A stretch of 64,000 nucleotides of DNA from Clitoria ternatea. Lineage: Eukaryota; Streptophyta; Magnoliopsida; Fabales; Fabaceae. Of this stretch, positions 33,783 to 47,700 are shown one piece after another. The DNA lies in contig CM075674.1 of the NCBI GenBank assembly GCA_037962975.1, positions 35,602,501 through 35,666,500 on the forward strand. Direction: 5' to 3'. A program made the translations under genes and the position numbers. A model generated the notes under the pieces. It ran no database searches, was not told the origin of the DNA, and saw only the letters and a program-made list of their open reading frames with translations. Each line of letters opens with the position of its first letter. Position 1 is the first letter of the stretch.

Positions 33783-36195
33783 TGTGACGACCCTCGTCAA
33801 TTTTTCTCATTTTTCACAATAGATTTTTCACGTTTAATAAAAATTCCACTCGATCTTAATATAAAATAATATTTGCTTTTCTTAAATACATTTAAAATAA
33901 TAAAATCTTACTTAAAATAGCAATTGCCGACTGAAACCGGTCCAAAATACATTTATTAATAAAAGTTATTTAGAAACAGCGAAAGAAAGAAAAACAGTCG
34001 GGTTTCACTCGGAAAATAGTCCACTCGGTCATCTCTCACACGGGAACAGCTTAACCTTGCTTCACTCAGATAAGGTTCACTCGGATATCCCTTACTCGGA
34101 AACACTCTGCCCTTCACTCGAAAAGAATTTATAAAAAGATGTATATAAACACCGCCCACATAACATCAAGAATTTATACTTACGTCAATCAGCATACCAA
34201 TTCAAATTTAATTCAACATACAGTCAACACATTGTATCATCAAACACTCGGAAAACTCAATATATATATATATATATAAATATATTACACAATTTATTCA
34301 AATCACTCGGTGCCTTGGCATCAATCCTCCGCTTGGCGTACCTCCATGGCTCCGACCTCTTCCCTGTCATTGGTTACTAAAAATGAAAACCACAGCAAGA
34401 GTGAGTGTTTAGCATCATAATTAATCTAGAACGGAATTTAATTAACAAATACAAGTATAAAATCCGTCCGATTCCTTTATCCTCAGTTTGCATATTACAC
34501 TTGGCATTTAACTCACACTCGGCAATCATAGCAATTAACATAGCCATTTTAATAATTCACTCATTTGGCAAGTATGATAACAATCACTCGGCAATATATA
34601 AAATTACACTTGGTAAATATAATAAATCACGCCCAGCAATTATAACCATTCACATTTGACAAACATAGCCATCACACTCGGCAAATACAGCCAATCACAC
34701 TCGGTAAATATAATAATTTACACTCGGCAAATATAACAAACTGCACTCGGCAAATATAGCAAACTGCACTCGGCAAATATACACCACAATTAATAATTCA
34801 TCATTTGTCACAACTGACTCTCACATAAAATTGATGCCTAGTATCCGGATACTAAAGGATTGGCCTTTAGCTGGGAGTCCGACTTGACATCCCGTGAACC
34901 AGACTTAGTTCACCGAGCCCGACTTGGCTCCCCCTCAACCACTGGGTCATAGACCTCTGGGTAGCTCAACTGGGTCTGACTTGACCACTGAAGCCAAAAA
35001 CGAGGGTAACATATACCGTCGGCCATCTCATACCACATAATCACATCTCAATCATTTCATATTATCAACAATCAACAAATGCAACTACCAGAAACTGGCA
35101 TGTGCTCACAACACATGGCGACCGACTTGTCAAGCCCATTCATCATATTGCCACTGGGCGACCTACTTATCAAGCCCGGCATCACATTTCCATTAAACAC
35201 CGATTGTCATAGCATCAATTATTTCAAATTTCAATCGGCTCAAGCCACATACACACGATCAGAAACCGATCGGTGTCCATACACATACATACATTCATTC
35301 ACATTCATATACCATTTATCCAGCATCATCAACATCAAATCCTTCTAAGTCACACACACACACAATCAGAGCTCAATTACATTCATATACATATTCACAT
35401 AATTTCACTCGGTATCATCTCTTACCCGGTTCACAGTCATTCCAATGACTCGGACAGTATGTCCTATTCCAATTAATTATAACCCGAACACCCCCCTTAC
35501 CTCTGTTCCAAGCTTTAACAGTCGATGGGGTTCACAGTTCCTCCTTCATTTAGCACCAGCTTCCTTAATTATCTCACTGTTGTTCGTTCCACTACCTACG
35601 GTTTGGAACGTGAAATACGTTACCATCACACCACCATCCACACGATCAAGGGCCATTTTCAGGCTCACAGCCAAGAGGAATGGGGATCGGAACAGTACCC
35701 CTCCTCCATATACATGACCATTCGGTCCAGAAAAGAAAGGAAAGAGGTGAGGTATCAATTTTAAATGGTTCAAAAGACTTACCTTGAAACCACTGTCACA
35801 GCTATGTAATTATTTCAAGGTTTGATGCAAAGATGGACCTCCTTTCAAAGCTTAAAGCTCTCAACAATGGAAGAAGAAGAAAAGTAGCAGAAGTTCTTCA
35901 CGTGAAAGAGAGTGAATGATTGCGCAAATGATTGAAGAAAGAGAAGAAATCCATTATTTAAACTCATGGCAACCGGTTACCTTCTCAACCGGTCACTTCC
36001 AACCGGTAACCTCTTTAACCAGTCATCTCTTCATTTCCTTTACAATTTCTTTAAAGATTTAATTTAACTTCTCTTCTTCTAATCACACCCTTTATAATTA
36101 ACTAATAATTTATAAAAATATCAAATAAATTCCTAAAAACAATATTTAATATTTTCTCATTACATAAAATTTCTATAAATATCCGGGATGTCACA
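33783..36195 (-). repeat. 3' LTR of the Tekay element
   Basis: Starts TGTGACGACCCTCG and ends GGGATGTCACA on the + strand. Contains CACTCGG arrays at 34000-34120 and 34500-34790, including repeated GCACTCGGCAAATATA units, and a short TA run at 34259-34279. Confidence 0.95.
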
Positions 36196-36208
36196 TCCAC
36201 CCCCCCTA
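36196..36208 (-). promoter_or_regulatory. polypurine tract of the Tekay element
   Basis: On the minus strand AGGGGGGGTGGA directly precedes the 3' LTR start TGTGACATCCC. Confidence 0.85.
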
Positions 36209-36238
36209 AAAAGGGATTTTGTCCCGAAATCAACACAC

Positions 36239-39200
36239 CTACTGAAAAAGATTGGGGTACACCCGTCTCATGTCCAATTCCAATTCCCAAGTGTAGGTTA
36301 CCCCATTTTGATTCTGCCACTTCACCTTCACTAATGGCACCTCCTTGTTCCTTGGCCGTTTGGTTTGATACTTCTCAATACCGATCGGTGTAACTTTCAC
36401 CGTCAGGTCTTCCTTCAATTCGATAGAGTCACTCGGCCAAATCATTGAGTCACTCAGAATATACGCTCGAAGTTGTGACACATGAAATACATTATGGATG
36501 TTAGTCAACAACTAGGGAAGATCCAGTCGGTAAGAAACATTACCGATCCTCTCCAATATTTGATATGGTCCAATGTATTTCGGATTAAGCTTGTGACTCT
36601 TCAATACCTGACCTACACCCTTGGTCGGTGAAACCTTCAGGAACACCTAGTCACCCACCTAAAACTCCAGTGGTCTATGCCGATTGTCATAGTAACTCTT
36701 CTGTCGGTCTTGGGCAATCTTCATCTTCTCTCGGATTAGAGCAACCTGCTCATTCATTTCTTGTATTAACTCAGGCCCAAGATGAATGACATCTACATTC
36801 TCATTCCAACACAATGGTGTATGAAATTTCCGACCGTATAAAGCTTCATACGGAGCCATCCTGATGCTACTATGATAGCTGTTGTAGTATGCAAACTCCA
36901 CCAAGGGTAAATACTTTTCCCATGAGCCACCCTGCTCCAATACACAGGCTCTCAGCATATCTTCAAGAGTCTGTATAGTCTGTTCCGACTGACCATTGGT
37001 CTGAGGATGATAAGCCGAGCTCAGTCTCAGCTCAGTACCCAATTCCTGTTGCAGACTTCCCCAAAATCTAGAAGTGAATCTTGGATCCTGATCGGAAATG
37101 ATACTCGAGGGTACGCCATGCAATCGTACAATCTGAGTAATGTATAACTTAGCTAATCGGTCCAATGACCATTTCATGTTCATGGCCAAGAAGTGAGCAC
37201 TCTTGGTCAATCGGTCAACAATCACCCAGATCGCATTATACCCGGATTGGGTACGAGGTAACCCGGATACAAAATCCATGGTAATACTCTCCCACTTCCA
37301 AATCGGAATCTCCAGAGGTTGAAGTAAACCTGGGGGTCTCTGATGTTCAACCTTGCATTTCTGGCATATCACACAGGATTTCATGTACTCGGTAATTGCC
37401 TTCTTCATGCCCGGCCACCAGAATTCCTTTTTCAAATTGTGGTACATCTTTATAACACCGGGATGAATACTCAAAGAACTCTTGTGTGCTTTAGTCAGCA
37501 TGGTTTACCTGAAATCACCGTGTGTAGGCACCACCACTCGGTCTCAGAATCTCCAAATTCCATCCGTTCCTTGAATTAATTCCATGTCCTTGTCTCTTGC
37601 TTGAGTGTCAAGCAATTCCAGCAGCTCCTCATCGTCCTTTTGGGCCATAGCTAAAGACTTCAGAAATTCGTTGGAAATCTTCAGCCTACCGATTGTTATT
37701 CGGTTTGGAGCGTTCACAACGACTCCAAGGTTCATATCCCGAAAGCTCTCCAACAGTTCTTGCTCTTTACCCATCAAGAAAGCCGTGTACAATACTTTCC
37801 TACTCAGTGCATCGGCAACCACGTTTGCTTTGCCCGGGTGGTACCTTAAATCGAAATCATAATCCTTTAGGTACTCCACCCATCTTCTTTGCCTCATGTT
37901 GAGTTCCTTCTAATCAAACAAATATTTCAAACTCTTGTGGTCACTAAACACCACAAACCGAGACCCATATAAATAATGACGCCAAATCTTCAACGCATAT
38001 ACCACTGCTGCCAACTCAAGGTCATGAGTCGGATAATTTTGTTCATACGGCCTCAATTGCCTTGAAGCATAGGCAATCACTCGGTCGGCTTGCATAAGCA
38101 CACATCCCAAACCAAACTTGGATGCATCACAGTACACTACAAATTCCTATGTCACATCAGGCAGTGCAAGCACTGGGGCAGTCGTCAAACATCGTTTAAG
38201 AGTTTGGAAACTCATTTCACACTCTTCCGACCACATAATTGGGTTCTCCTTTCTCGTTAACCGAGTCAAAGGAAGTGCTATCCAAGAGAATCCTTCAATG
38301 AAATACCGATAGTACCCAGCTAATCCGAGGAAACTCCTAATCTCCGTTACCGACTTAGGCCTTTCCCAAGCCATAACCGCCTTAATCTTAGTCGGATCTA
38401 CTAATACACCCTCTCGGGAAATCACATGTCCCAAAAATTGTACACTTTCTTCCCAGAAATTGCATTTAGATAACTTGGCATACAATTTCTTCTCTCGGAG
38501 TATCTGCAGAACAATTCGAAGGTGTTGAGCATGCTCCTCAACCGACTTCGAATACACTAGTATGTCATTAATGAATACTACCACAAACCGATCCAAATAC
38601 GATTGGAAAATCCGATTCATGTAGTCCATGAAGATAGCAGGAGCATTCGTCACTCCAAAGGGCATTACAACATACTCAAAGTGCCCATACCGAGTTTGAA
38701 AAGCCGTCTTGGGAATATCTTCTGACTTCACTCAGATTTGATGATATCCCGACCTCAAGTCGATCTTAGAAAAGACGACAGCGCCTCGCAGCTGATCCAA
38801 TAAGTCATCAATCCGTGGCAACGGATATTTATTCTTTACAGTCAGCTTATTCAACTGTCGGTAATCAATACACATTCTCATACTACCATCCTTCTTTTTC
38901 ACCAACAGTACAGGAGCACCCCACGGTGAAGCACTCGGTCGGATAAAGCCCTTCTCAAGCATTTCATTCACTTGCTTTTTCACTTCAGTTAATTCCACTG
39001 AAGACATCCTATAAGGTGCACGGGACACAGGCTCGGCCTCGGGAATCAAGTCAATCGAAAAATCAATCTCCCGACTAGGAGGCAGCTCCGGAATTTCTTC
39101 CGGGAATACGTCAGGGAATTCACATACTATTGGAATATCACTCGGCATAAGATTACACCGACCCTCTAAAGTAAATAAAATAACATAGGTGGCGGAGACA

Positions 39201-40657
39201 TCACTCACCACTTTCTTTGTGTCCAATTCCTGAGAGAAAACAATAGTTTTTCGATGGCAATCCACAATTACATGGTAGGCAGCTAGCCAATCGAGACCTA
39301 GGATGACATCTAGGTTCTTCAATGGCATGCAAATCAGATTCACTCGGAAAATACGATCTTCCACTTGCATCGGCAACTCCCCACACATAGTAGTTGCCCG
39401 GAAAGTGGAACCAGTAGGAGTGGAGACACTAAGAGCATTCTCCATTAATACAATCGGCAAACCAAGTCGCCGTACATAGCTTTCGGAAATAAACGAATGG
39501 GTCGTACCCGAGTCATAAATTACATCAACAAGATAGCCATGAATGAGGCACTTACCCTGCACCAGGTTGTCATTCTTTACAGCTTCCGAGGCATTAAAAG
39601 CAAACACCCGCCCGGTCATAACATTCTGGGCGCCACTAGATTGAGCATCTGCTCTCCCCGAGTGTTGGCCACTACGCCCATCTCCGTGTCTACCTCCTCT
39701 CGGAACATTAGCACCTCGAGTCCCAGAAGTGTTGGCTCGGCTGCCATGTCCACTCGGTTGTTGCCTCTGTGGGCAATCGGGTCTAATGTGTCCCGGTTGT
39801 CCATATTGAAAACAAACAATTTGACCGGCTGGACAGTGTCTCGAAATATGGCCCTCCTGGCCACAATTGTAGCATACACGGCTACCCGACTGGTTACCCG
39901 ATCGACCAGTAGAACTCCGACCAGACAAAGAAAAAGACGTAGCTGAAAACTTACTTCCTCGAAAAGACTGACCTGTCTTCTTGAAGCTGAACCCTCTTGC
40001 CTTCAGCTGTCTCTTATCTCTCGGCTGAAAGGCTTTCTGCAGTTGTACTTCTTCAGTCAGCCTAGCCTTGTTTACCAGACTCGGATAATCCCGAATCTCC
40101 ATCGGTACTATTACACTACGGAGTTCAATCCGTAATCCCGCCTCATATTTGGCACATTTGCTGCCCTCGGTTCCTTCCAATGAGAAAGGATGATAGAAAT
40201 CACACAGCTCATCAAATTTAGCAGTGTACTCGGCCACTAACATTCGGCCCTGTTCCAGCCTCAAAAATTCCAATTCCTTTCAGATTTTATAATTATCCGG
40301 GAAATATTTATCAAGGAATCTCTTTCGGAAATTAGCCTATACTACCGGTTCATTCGCTGCCTTCATCTGAACCTTAGTCCGAGACCACCATACTCTCGCC
40401 TCGTCCTTCAATTGATAGGTTGCAAATTGAACCTTCTGCTGCTCCGAGCACTCAAAATACTCAAACGTTTGTTCAACTTCTCTGATCCAAACATATGCTC
40501 CATCATAATCGTGCCCTCCTTTGTAGACAGGGGGATTCCTTTTCAGGAATTTATCAAAAGTGGGACCAGACTCGGTCCTACTCATCAACTGAGAAAACTT
40601 TGAGATGAAGTCATCTCCTCCACCAGAACTAGTCCCTTCGGCTATAAGGTATTCCTA
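36239..40657 (-). pseudogene. Tekay Gag-Pol polyprotein, one reading frame with about ten stops
   Basis: Gag (40657-39900) includes FECSEQQKVQFATYQLKDEA. A zinc knuckle CYNCGQEGHISRHC (second knuckle decayed) follows. Protease has YDSGTTHSFIS. RT has YPLPRIDDLLDQLRG, SKIDLRSGYHQI and VVMPFGVTNAPAIFM, with FINDILVYS where the catalytic site should have two Asp; Asn is at 38567-38569. RNase H has YCDASKFGLGCVL near 38130 and FSDHKSLKYLFD. Integrase (37501-36659) has an HHCC zinc finger, MDFVSGLP, SDQDPRF and the later Glu. A chromodomain-like tail (36511-36239) has HNVFHVSQLRAYI and VPLVKVKW...YTWELE. Stops lie near 40655, 40335, 40274, 38732, 38138, 37908, 37541, 37508, 36656, 36645 and 36512. 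Most fit C-to-T changes of Arg/Gln codons. Confidence 0.93.
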
Positions 40658-40888
40658 CAATGAACAAACACATCACCATTAATAACCAATGCTCTACTAG
40701 GGAGTCAGATGTTTACCTCACATATATGAAGTACAACGCCACTGGAGTGCCAAGGGAATGATGCCAAGCTGCACAAACAATCACAAACACAATGCCATAC
40801 AATGCAAAACACAGTCCAGTATAGGACTCACACAATCACTCGGTTCACCCATCCCCTCGACTATAGAAAGAACCGCTCTGATACCAAC

Positions 40889-41691
40889 TGAACTGGTCTG
40901 GACCGGGGTCTAGGATCCGGTGTGGGACCAGCCACAAGGATGCAGGTGTTTTTAGGGTTTGCACACCGGAACTGTGTATATCCGATGTATTAATCCGGTC
41001 TCTCAGTGGGAGAGGCCGATCTTGTTGTCCTGGAGATCCTTTACACCAACGATTCGCGTTGTAGGGGGGCGAAAGGTGGTGCCACCTGCGAAGATTCTCC
41101 GACGCTCAAGTTAGAAGAGTGTATGAACTGAATGAATACTCAAGCGTAGTAACAGTAAAGTGTGAGATAGAATAACGATACCCTGCATGTGTGTTGAAAT
41201 ATGCTACTTATAGTTGTACGTGAGAAAATGAGTCGTTGAATACAGGTGGGTCCCTCAGCTCTGATAGCGTGTATATTGTGTCAATCAAAGTGGCTCGACT
41301 TTCCGAATGTGTCAGGAGGGTAGGTCAATTATCAGAGTTCAATCCTCTAGGGAAAGGAGAGGATAATCACCTTTTCCGCATAATCTGCTGACACACCCAC
41401 TTACTTTCTGAAGCCATTGATGTGACGTATTTTGCTACAAACAGTATCTTCGTTGATAAGTTATCAAGGGCTCTTCTCTTGCTATGAGGGAAAAGCTAAC
41501 AATTATATAAACACCCTGTAAAGATGAACTTAGAACCGCTATGGAGAAAATGAATGATGTTGTCGTGGAGCGAGGGCGGGCGGCCAGACAACGGATATCC
41601 GGTGTGGCAACATTGAACCAGGACACCGGTTATCCTTATATGAGGTCAGTCTGACGTCACAAAGATGGGGGCCGGTATATAGACCGGATCA
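40889..41691 (-). mobile_element. Tat-like solo LTR inserted in the Tekay PBS
   Basis: 803 bp. On the minus strand it runs TGATCCGGTCTATATACCGG to CCGGTCCAGACCAGTTCA, the same family as 3433-4234. The TSD ccaac (40884-40888 and 41692-41696) shows a single insertion. The left flank GCTCTGATACCAAC and the right flank CCAAC|TGTGACG together show that the target was the tRNA-Met PBS of the Tekay element, two bases inside its 5' LTR. Confidence 0.94.
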
Positions 41692-41696
41692 CCAAC

Positions 41697-44128
41697 TGTG
41701 ACGACCCTCGTCAATTTTTCTCATTTTTCACAATAGATTTTTTACGTTTAATAAAAATTCCACTCGGTCTTAATATAAAATAATATTTGCTTTTCTTAAA
41801 TACATTTAAAATAATAAAATCTTACTTAAAATAGCAATTGCCGACTGAAACCGGTCCAAAATACATTCATTAATAAAAGTTATTTAGAAACAATGAAAGA
41901 AAGAAAAACAGTCGGGTTTCACTCGGAAAATAGTCCACTCGGTCATCTCTCACACGGGAACAGCTTAACCTTGCTTCACTCAGATAAGGTTCACTTGGAT
42001 TTCCCTTACTCGGAAACACTCTGCTCTTCACTCGGAAAGAATTTATAAAAAGATGTATATAAACACCGCCCACATAACATCAAGAATTTATACTTACGTC
42101 AATCAACATACCAATTCAAATTTAATTCAACATACAGTCAACACATTGTATCATCAAACACTCGGAAAACTCAATATATATATATATATAAATATATTAC
42201 ACAATTTATTCAAATCACTCGGTGCCTTGGCATCAATCCTCCGCTTGGCGTACCTCCATGGCTCCGACCTCTTCCCTGTCATTGGTTACTAAAAATGAAA
42301 ACCACAGCAAGGGTGAGTGTTTAGCATCATAATTAATCTAGAACAGAATTTAATTAACAAATACAAGTATAAAATCTGTCCGATTCCTTTATCCTCAGTT
42401 TGCACATTACACTCGGCATTTAACTCACACTCGGCAATCATAGCAATTAACACAGCCATTTTAATAATTCACTCATTCGGCAAGTATGATAACAATCACT
42501 CGGCAATATATAAAATTACACTTGGTAAATATAATAAATCACGCCCGGAAATTATAACCATTCACATTTGACAAACATAGCCATCACACTCGGCAAATAC
42601 AACCAATCACACTCGGTAAATATAATAATTTACACTCGGCAAATATAACAAACTGCACTCGGCAAATATAGCAAACTGCACTCGGCAAATATACACCACA
42701 ATTAATAATTCATCATTTGTCACAACTGACTCTCACATAAAATTGATGCCTAGTATCCGGATACTAAAGGATTGGCCTTCAGCTGGGAGTCCGACTTGAC
42801 ATCCCGTGAACCCGACTTGGTTCACCGAGCCCAACTTGGCTCTCCCTCAACCACTAGGTCATAGACCTCTGGGTAGCTCAACTGGGTCCGACTTGACCAC
42901 TGAAGCCAAAAACGAGGGTAACATATACCGTCGGCCATCCCATACCACATAATCACATCTCAATCATTTCATATTATCAACAATCAACAAATGCAACTAC
43001 CAGAAACTGGCATATGCTCACAACACAGGGCGACCGACTTGTCAAGCCCATTCATCATATTGCCACTAGGCGACCTGCTTGTCAAGCCCGGCATCACATT
43101 TCCATTAAACACCGATTGTCATAGCATCAATTATTTCAAATTTCAATCGGCTCAAGCCACATACACACGATCAGAAACCGATCGGTGTCCATACACATAC
43201 ATACATTCATTCACATTCATATACCATTCATCCAGCATCATCAACATCAAATCCTTCTAAGTCACACACACACACACAATTAGAGCTCAATCGGTGTGCA
43301 CATTCATACGTACATTCATATACATATTCACACAATTTCACTCGGCATCATCTCTTACTCGGTTCACAGTCATTCCAATGACTCGGACAGTATGTCCTAT
43401 TCTAATTAATTATAACTCGAACACCCCCCTTACCTCTGTTCCAAGCTTTAACAGTCGGTGGGGTTCACAGTTCCTCCTTCGTTCAGCACCAACTTCCTTA
43501 ATTATCTCACTGTTGTTCGTTCCACTACCTACGGTTTGGAACGTGAAATACGTTACCATCACACCACCATCTACACGATCAAGGGCCATTTTCAGGCTCA
43601 CAGCCAAGAGGAATGGGGATTGGAACAGTACCCCTCCTCCATACACATGACCATTCGGTCCAGAAAAGAAAGGAAAGAGGTGAGGTATCAATTTTAAATG
43701 GTTCAAAAGACTTACCTTGAAACCACTGTCACAGTTATGTAATTATTTCATGGTTTGATGCAAAGATGGACCTCCTTTCAAAGCTTAAAGCTCTCAACAA
43801 TGGAAGAAGAAGAAAAGTAGCAAAAGTTCTTCACGTGAAAGAGAATGAATGATTGCGCAAATGATTGAAGAAAGAGAAGAAATCCATTATTTAAACTCAT
43901 GGCAACCGGTTACCTTCTCAACCGGTCACTTCCAACCGGTAACCTCTTCAACCGGTCATCTCTTCATTTCCTTTACAATTTCTTTAAAGATTTAATTTAA
44001 CTTCTCTTCTTCTAATCACACCCTTTATAATTAACTAATAATTCATAAAAATATCAAATAAATTCCTAAAAACAATTTTTAATATTTTCTCACTACACAA
44101 AATTTCTATAAATATCTGGGATGTCACA
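41697..44128 (-). repeat. 5' LTR of the Tekay element
   Basis: Near-identical to 33783-36195. It keeps several CACTCGG words that are mutated to CACTCGA or CACTTGG in the other copy, and vice versa. Confidence 0.95.
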
Positions 44129-44290
44129 TGGTATACCTTCAAGCATCACTAAACAAAACTCCAATCGAGTCCGTTTATTTTCTTCTTTCAAAAATGGTTT
44201 TATTGCCATTGAATGACGTCGTATATCTCCTGACTGTAAAAGCCTAAATAATGAAGTTGTATTTGTATTCAAAGCATAGGCTAAAGATCA

Positions 44291-44763
44291 AAAGTAAAGT
44301 AAATTTTTCATGATTCAATCGATCCTTAGATAAGGCACACCACAAATTAAGATTTATATCAACTGCCCTAGATCTAATTAAAAATCATCCCATATATAAA
44401 GATATGAGAAGGTAAATGTTTAAGCAAGAGTTAAATAAATTTTCATTAACATATAACATTGTCATGCACTAAGTACTCTACTACCCATATTGAACCTTAA
44501 TTATTCAATCTCAAGGGTGCGTTCCCACAAACCGCATTTCAAGTCTAATAGTTCGTATTCATAAGTAAATTCAACAAGATCTTTACAAGAATCTACTTAT
44601 ATAATAATATCATTTACACATACTAGTTGAACATCGATCTTTACTTCTCACTAACTAGTCCTTTTAATGGAGTCATAACTACGGTCAAATCCATTCCATA
44701 ACTACATCCATATAATATACACAATATCATGACATAATCTCAACATTCATCCATAATAACTAC
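44291..44763. other. AT-rich DNA, no gene recognised
   Basis: Possible decayed continuation of the mariner element upstream of its recognisable coding part. No terminal inverted repeat found. Confidence 0.4.
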
Positions 44764-47700
44764 TATAACACCCTCTGTTATATCTCAATAATTTCTAAAA
44801 AATTCATGAAATTTTTTTTCTACTAAAAATATAATCGCTAAAAGAAACTATCAAAGTAAAATTACATACAATATTTCTGAAATACCTCATGAATTATCAT
44901 TAAAATTTATAAAGTAATTTTACATTCATCCAAATAAAATAGATATTAAACATCATTAGAAAGAGAGGAAACTCCATGGCCCAAGAGCAGTTGCCTAGTG
45001 ACATTATTTATTCATTGGATCACGGTATTCATATCGAGCTCCCTTTCTAGTACGTGCTATATATACTATCGAGATTCTTCGATCCTTCCCTCTGTACAAT
45101 CCATCAATTCGAACATACAAAACAAAACACGGAAAAAGGAGTGAGAAACAGAATATAATATTCCCAAATGGGACATAAGAAATAAAGGGTTTTCACAAAC
45201 TAGTATAATAATATCAATTACAATCACATACACAATCAATTATGAATGTTTGAATGTTATGCAATATCTTCATCATAACTTACCTATATATATGCGGGCC
45301 CCTTAAATTTTAATTTGCACTGGGCCAACCAGGAGTTTACACTATTCCATAATTCCAGATAATAATAACATGAACAGCTCAACTGACATGGAAATACTTA
45401 GAGACTAGTCAGATTGAGAAGATTTTTATTGTGAAAGTACCCGACACTAGGGAGCTACCCCAGGTCCCCTGAAGCACCCTTTCACACCCTCTCATCCCAA
45501 GGTTCACAATTAAGCCTCCTCTAATGTATCCTCGGTTTCTATAATCCGTCCCCAGACAATATCATTTTGTTTCTCTTCGATGATTCATGATGCATGAACT
45601 ACTCGCGTATTTAGTTGGTTAAGGCTTTTAGAAACTCAATTATATTATCAGGGCCTACGAATCGCGACATAGCCACCCCAGTAAACTATACTTTTTCAAC
45701 TTCTCAAATACACATATAGAATTTTAGTACAGTTCCTTTTCAAATCACAAATCAAATCTCCTTATAATTTGAGTTTCAAAGCCTTAAATATATTTCACAA
45801 CCTTCTTTAGAAAGTTTATAGGTCAATTCAAAATCAATTTCTAAAAACTCGAATTCAGAATTATCAATCTTTAAAACCTTAGTACTTGAAAATTTTGTAT
45901 AATATTTTATACATTTTGAAAATAATATGTATATATATATATTAAAATTATTAGTAAATTTTTTTATAAAATAATTTCTCTTTCTTTTTCTTTCTAATAA
46001 ACTAACTAAAAATCTAAATTTTAGTAAATATATATACATATATATTAAAAGATAAAAAGAGATTTCTAAAAACTTATGTAGTTTTATTGAAATCTAAGAA
46101 ATTTCTTAAAAGTAATTTGAATAATGATGAATAAGTAAACAAAGAAGTAGGAGATAAGTAAATTCTTACTGAATTTTAGCTTTTCGTCATGCTTGCTATA
46201 TGCTCAAACTCCACAGTACAAGATTATCAATCATAATCAAACATTGTCAATCACAATCAAACATCATAAAGCATAAATAAATATTAACAATCATAATCAA
46301 ATCAAATAATTAAATATCATTTATAAATATGATAATTTAAAATTCAATGATTATTTAAATTAATAAAGTTTGTTTTAAGTTCTATGGTCAATTCCTCGTA
46401 CAGGTCTATGTAAATCCAAGATAGTCCAGTCCTTGCATAGGTCTAGTTCAGTCCATATAGGTCATAAATAGTCCAAGTCCTTGCATAGGTTCAGTCAAGT
46501 CCATAATAGTTCAAGTCCTTGCATAGGTTCAGTCAAGTCCATAATAGTTCAAGTCTTTGCATAGGTTCAATCCAGTCCGCATAGGTCATAATAGTTCAAG
46601 TTCTTGAATAAATATTTCAAATATTAAGTTACATAAGATGCTTAATTTATTAATAACAATTATCATAAATTTTAAGTTAAAAGTTATTATTTTAAAATAA
46701 TAATACTATTATGTTTAAAAGGAGTAGGAGACTCCTCCCAATATTCTTATGTATTTTTATATTATATCCTTATCTCACCCCCTTACCTTGATTTGCTACC
46801 AAAAGTGAATTCGCTCTACGCCTCCAAGTTCTAACAAAATATTAATACTAATTTATTTCAGTATGAGCATAAGATGAAAAGTAAGATTGCTATCAAAATG
46901 ATAAATAGTAAATACGCATAGTAATAGTAAATAGTAACGGTAAATAGTAAATCATCAATAGTAACGGTAAATAGTAATTTTTGAATAGTAATAGTAAATA
47001 GTAAATCGTGAATAATAAATTTTAAATAGTAGTGGTAAATAGTAAATCATGAACAATAACAGTAAATAGTAAATTTTGAATAGTAACGGTAAATAGTAAA
47101 TTTTGAATAGTAACAGTAAATAGTAAATTTTGAATAGTAACAGTAAATAGTAAATTTTGAATAGTAACAACAACTAATAAATTTTGAATAATAACGGTAA
47201 ATGATAAATTTGAATAATTATAGTAAATGGTAAATTGTGAATAGTGATAATAAACAGTAAATTTTGAATAGTAACGGTAAGTAGTAAAAATAACATAGTG
47301 GTAATTTATTTTTACCGTAGTAACATATTCATAATAACAATAGTATATTAATAATTTAAGAGTGCTAAAAAGAATAATCTAAATAATCATAAAAGAATTT
47401 AGAAGAAAAATATTATTACCTTACACCTCCGGCAGAATCTCTTTTTACTAGAAGAACTTACTTCCCTCTAATTCCTTAAGTATTATCTCTCTAGATTCTC
47501 TCTCTAATTTTGGTGTAGAAATGTTGTAAATGAGCCATCTATTTATAGGAAGAAAATTTTACTATTTAAGATTACTTAATTATTTATTTTACTATTCATG
47601 ATGTAAGTATTTACCCACCGGTCACTATTCATGATGTAAGTATTTACCCACCGATGATGTCGACAGTGGCATTTTGGTTATTAGATGAAAGGTTAAGGGT

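Larger units (their letters stand above)
33783..44128 (-). mobile_element. full-length Tekay-type chromovirus (Ty3/gypsy), inactive
   Basis: 10,346 bp with TSD tggta (33778-33782 and 44129-44133). It has two LTRs of 2413 and 2432 bp that are nearly identical by eye, with a few tens of differences. One difference is a 19-bp indel near 43288-43310, present only in the right copy. On the minus strand the order is 5' LTR (41697-44128), PBS (broken), gag, protease, RT, RNase H, integrase, chromodomain, PPT, 3' LTR (33783-36195). All coding parts are in the expected order for Tekay/Del chromoviruses. It is inactivated by about ten in-frame stops and by a solo LTR in the PBS. Confidence 0.95.
33116..44290 (-). 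pseudogene. mariner-like transposase, split by two LTR insertions
   Basis: Three minus-strand pieces form one transposase of the plant mariner (Tc1/mariner, DD39D) family. The 44129-44290 piece has LAYALNTNTTSLFRLLQSGD, then IRRHSMAIKPFLKEENK, a helix-turn-helix region. The 33517-33782 piece has NIIHINEKWFYMSKKSENYY and SKNFISKVMFLVALVRPRFD. The 33116-33208 piece has PVAGTMETKVITLVNREVIR. They are separated by the Tekay element (33783-44128) and a 298-bp solo LTR (33214-33511). The first catalytic Asp is Asn (AAT at 33733-33735). The second Asp and the DD39D C-terminal Asp are not seen. N- and C-termini are lost or decayed. Confidence 0.85.

Noticed and set aside
35546..35773. Frames of 75-118 codons duplicated at 35445-35773 and 43294-43706
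   Set aside because: They lie in the two Tekay LTRs; their duplication is that of the LTR, and they lack domains.
46955..47173. Leu/Tyr-rich 72-codon frame resembling a membrane peptide
   Set aside because: Product of the 26-bp AT-rich tandem repeat.
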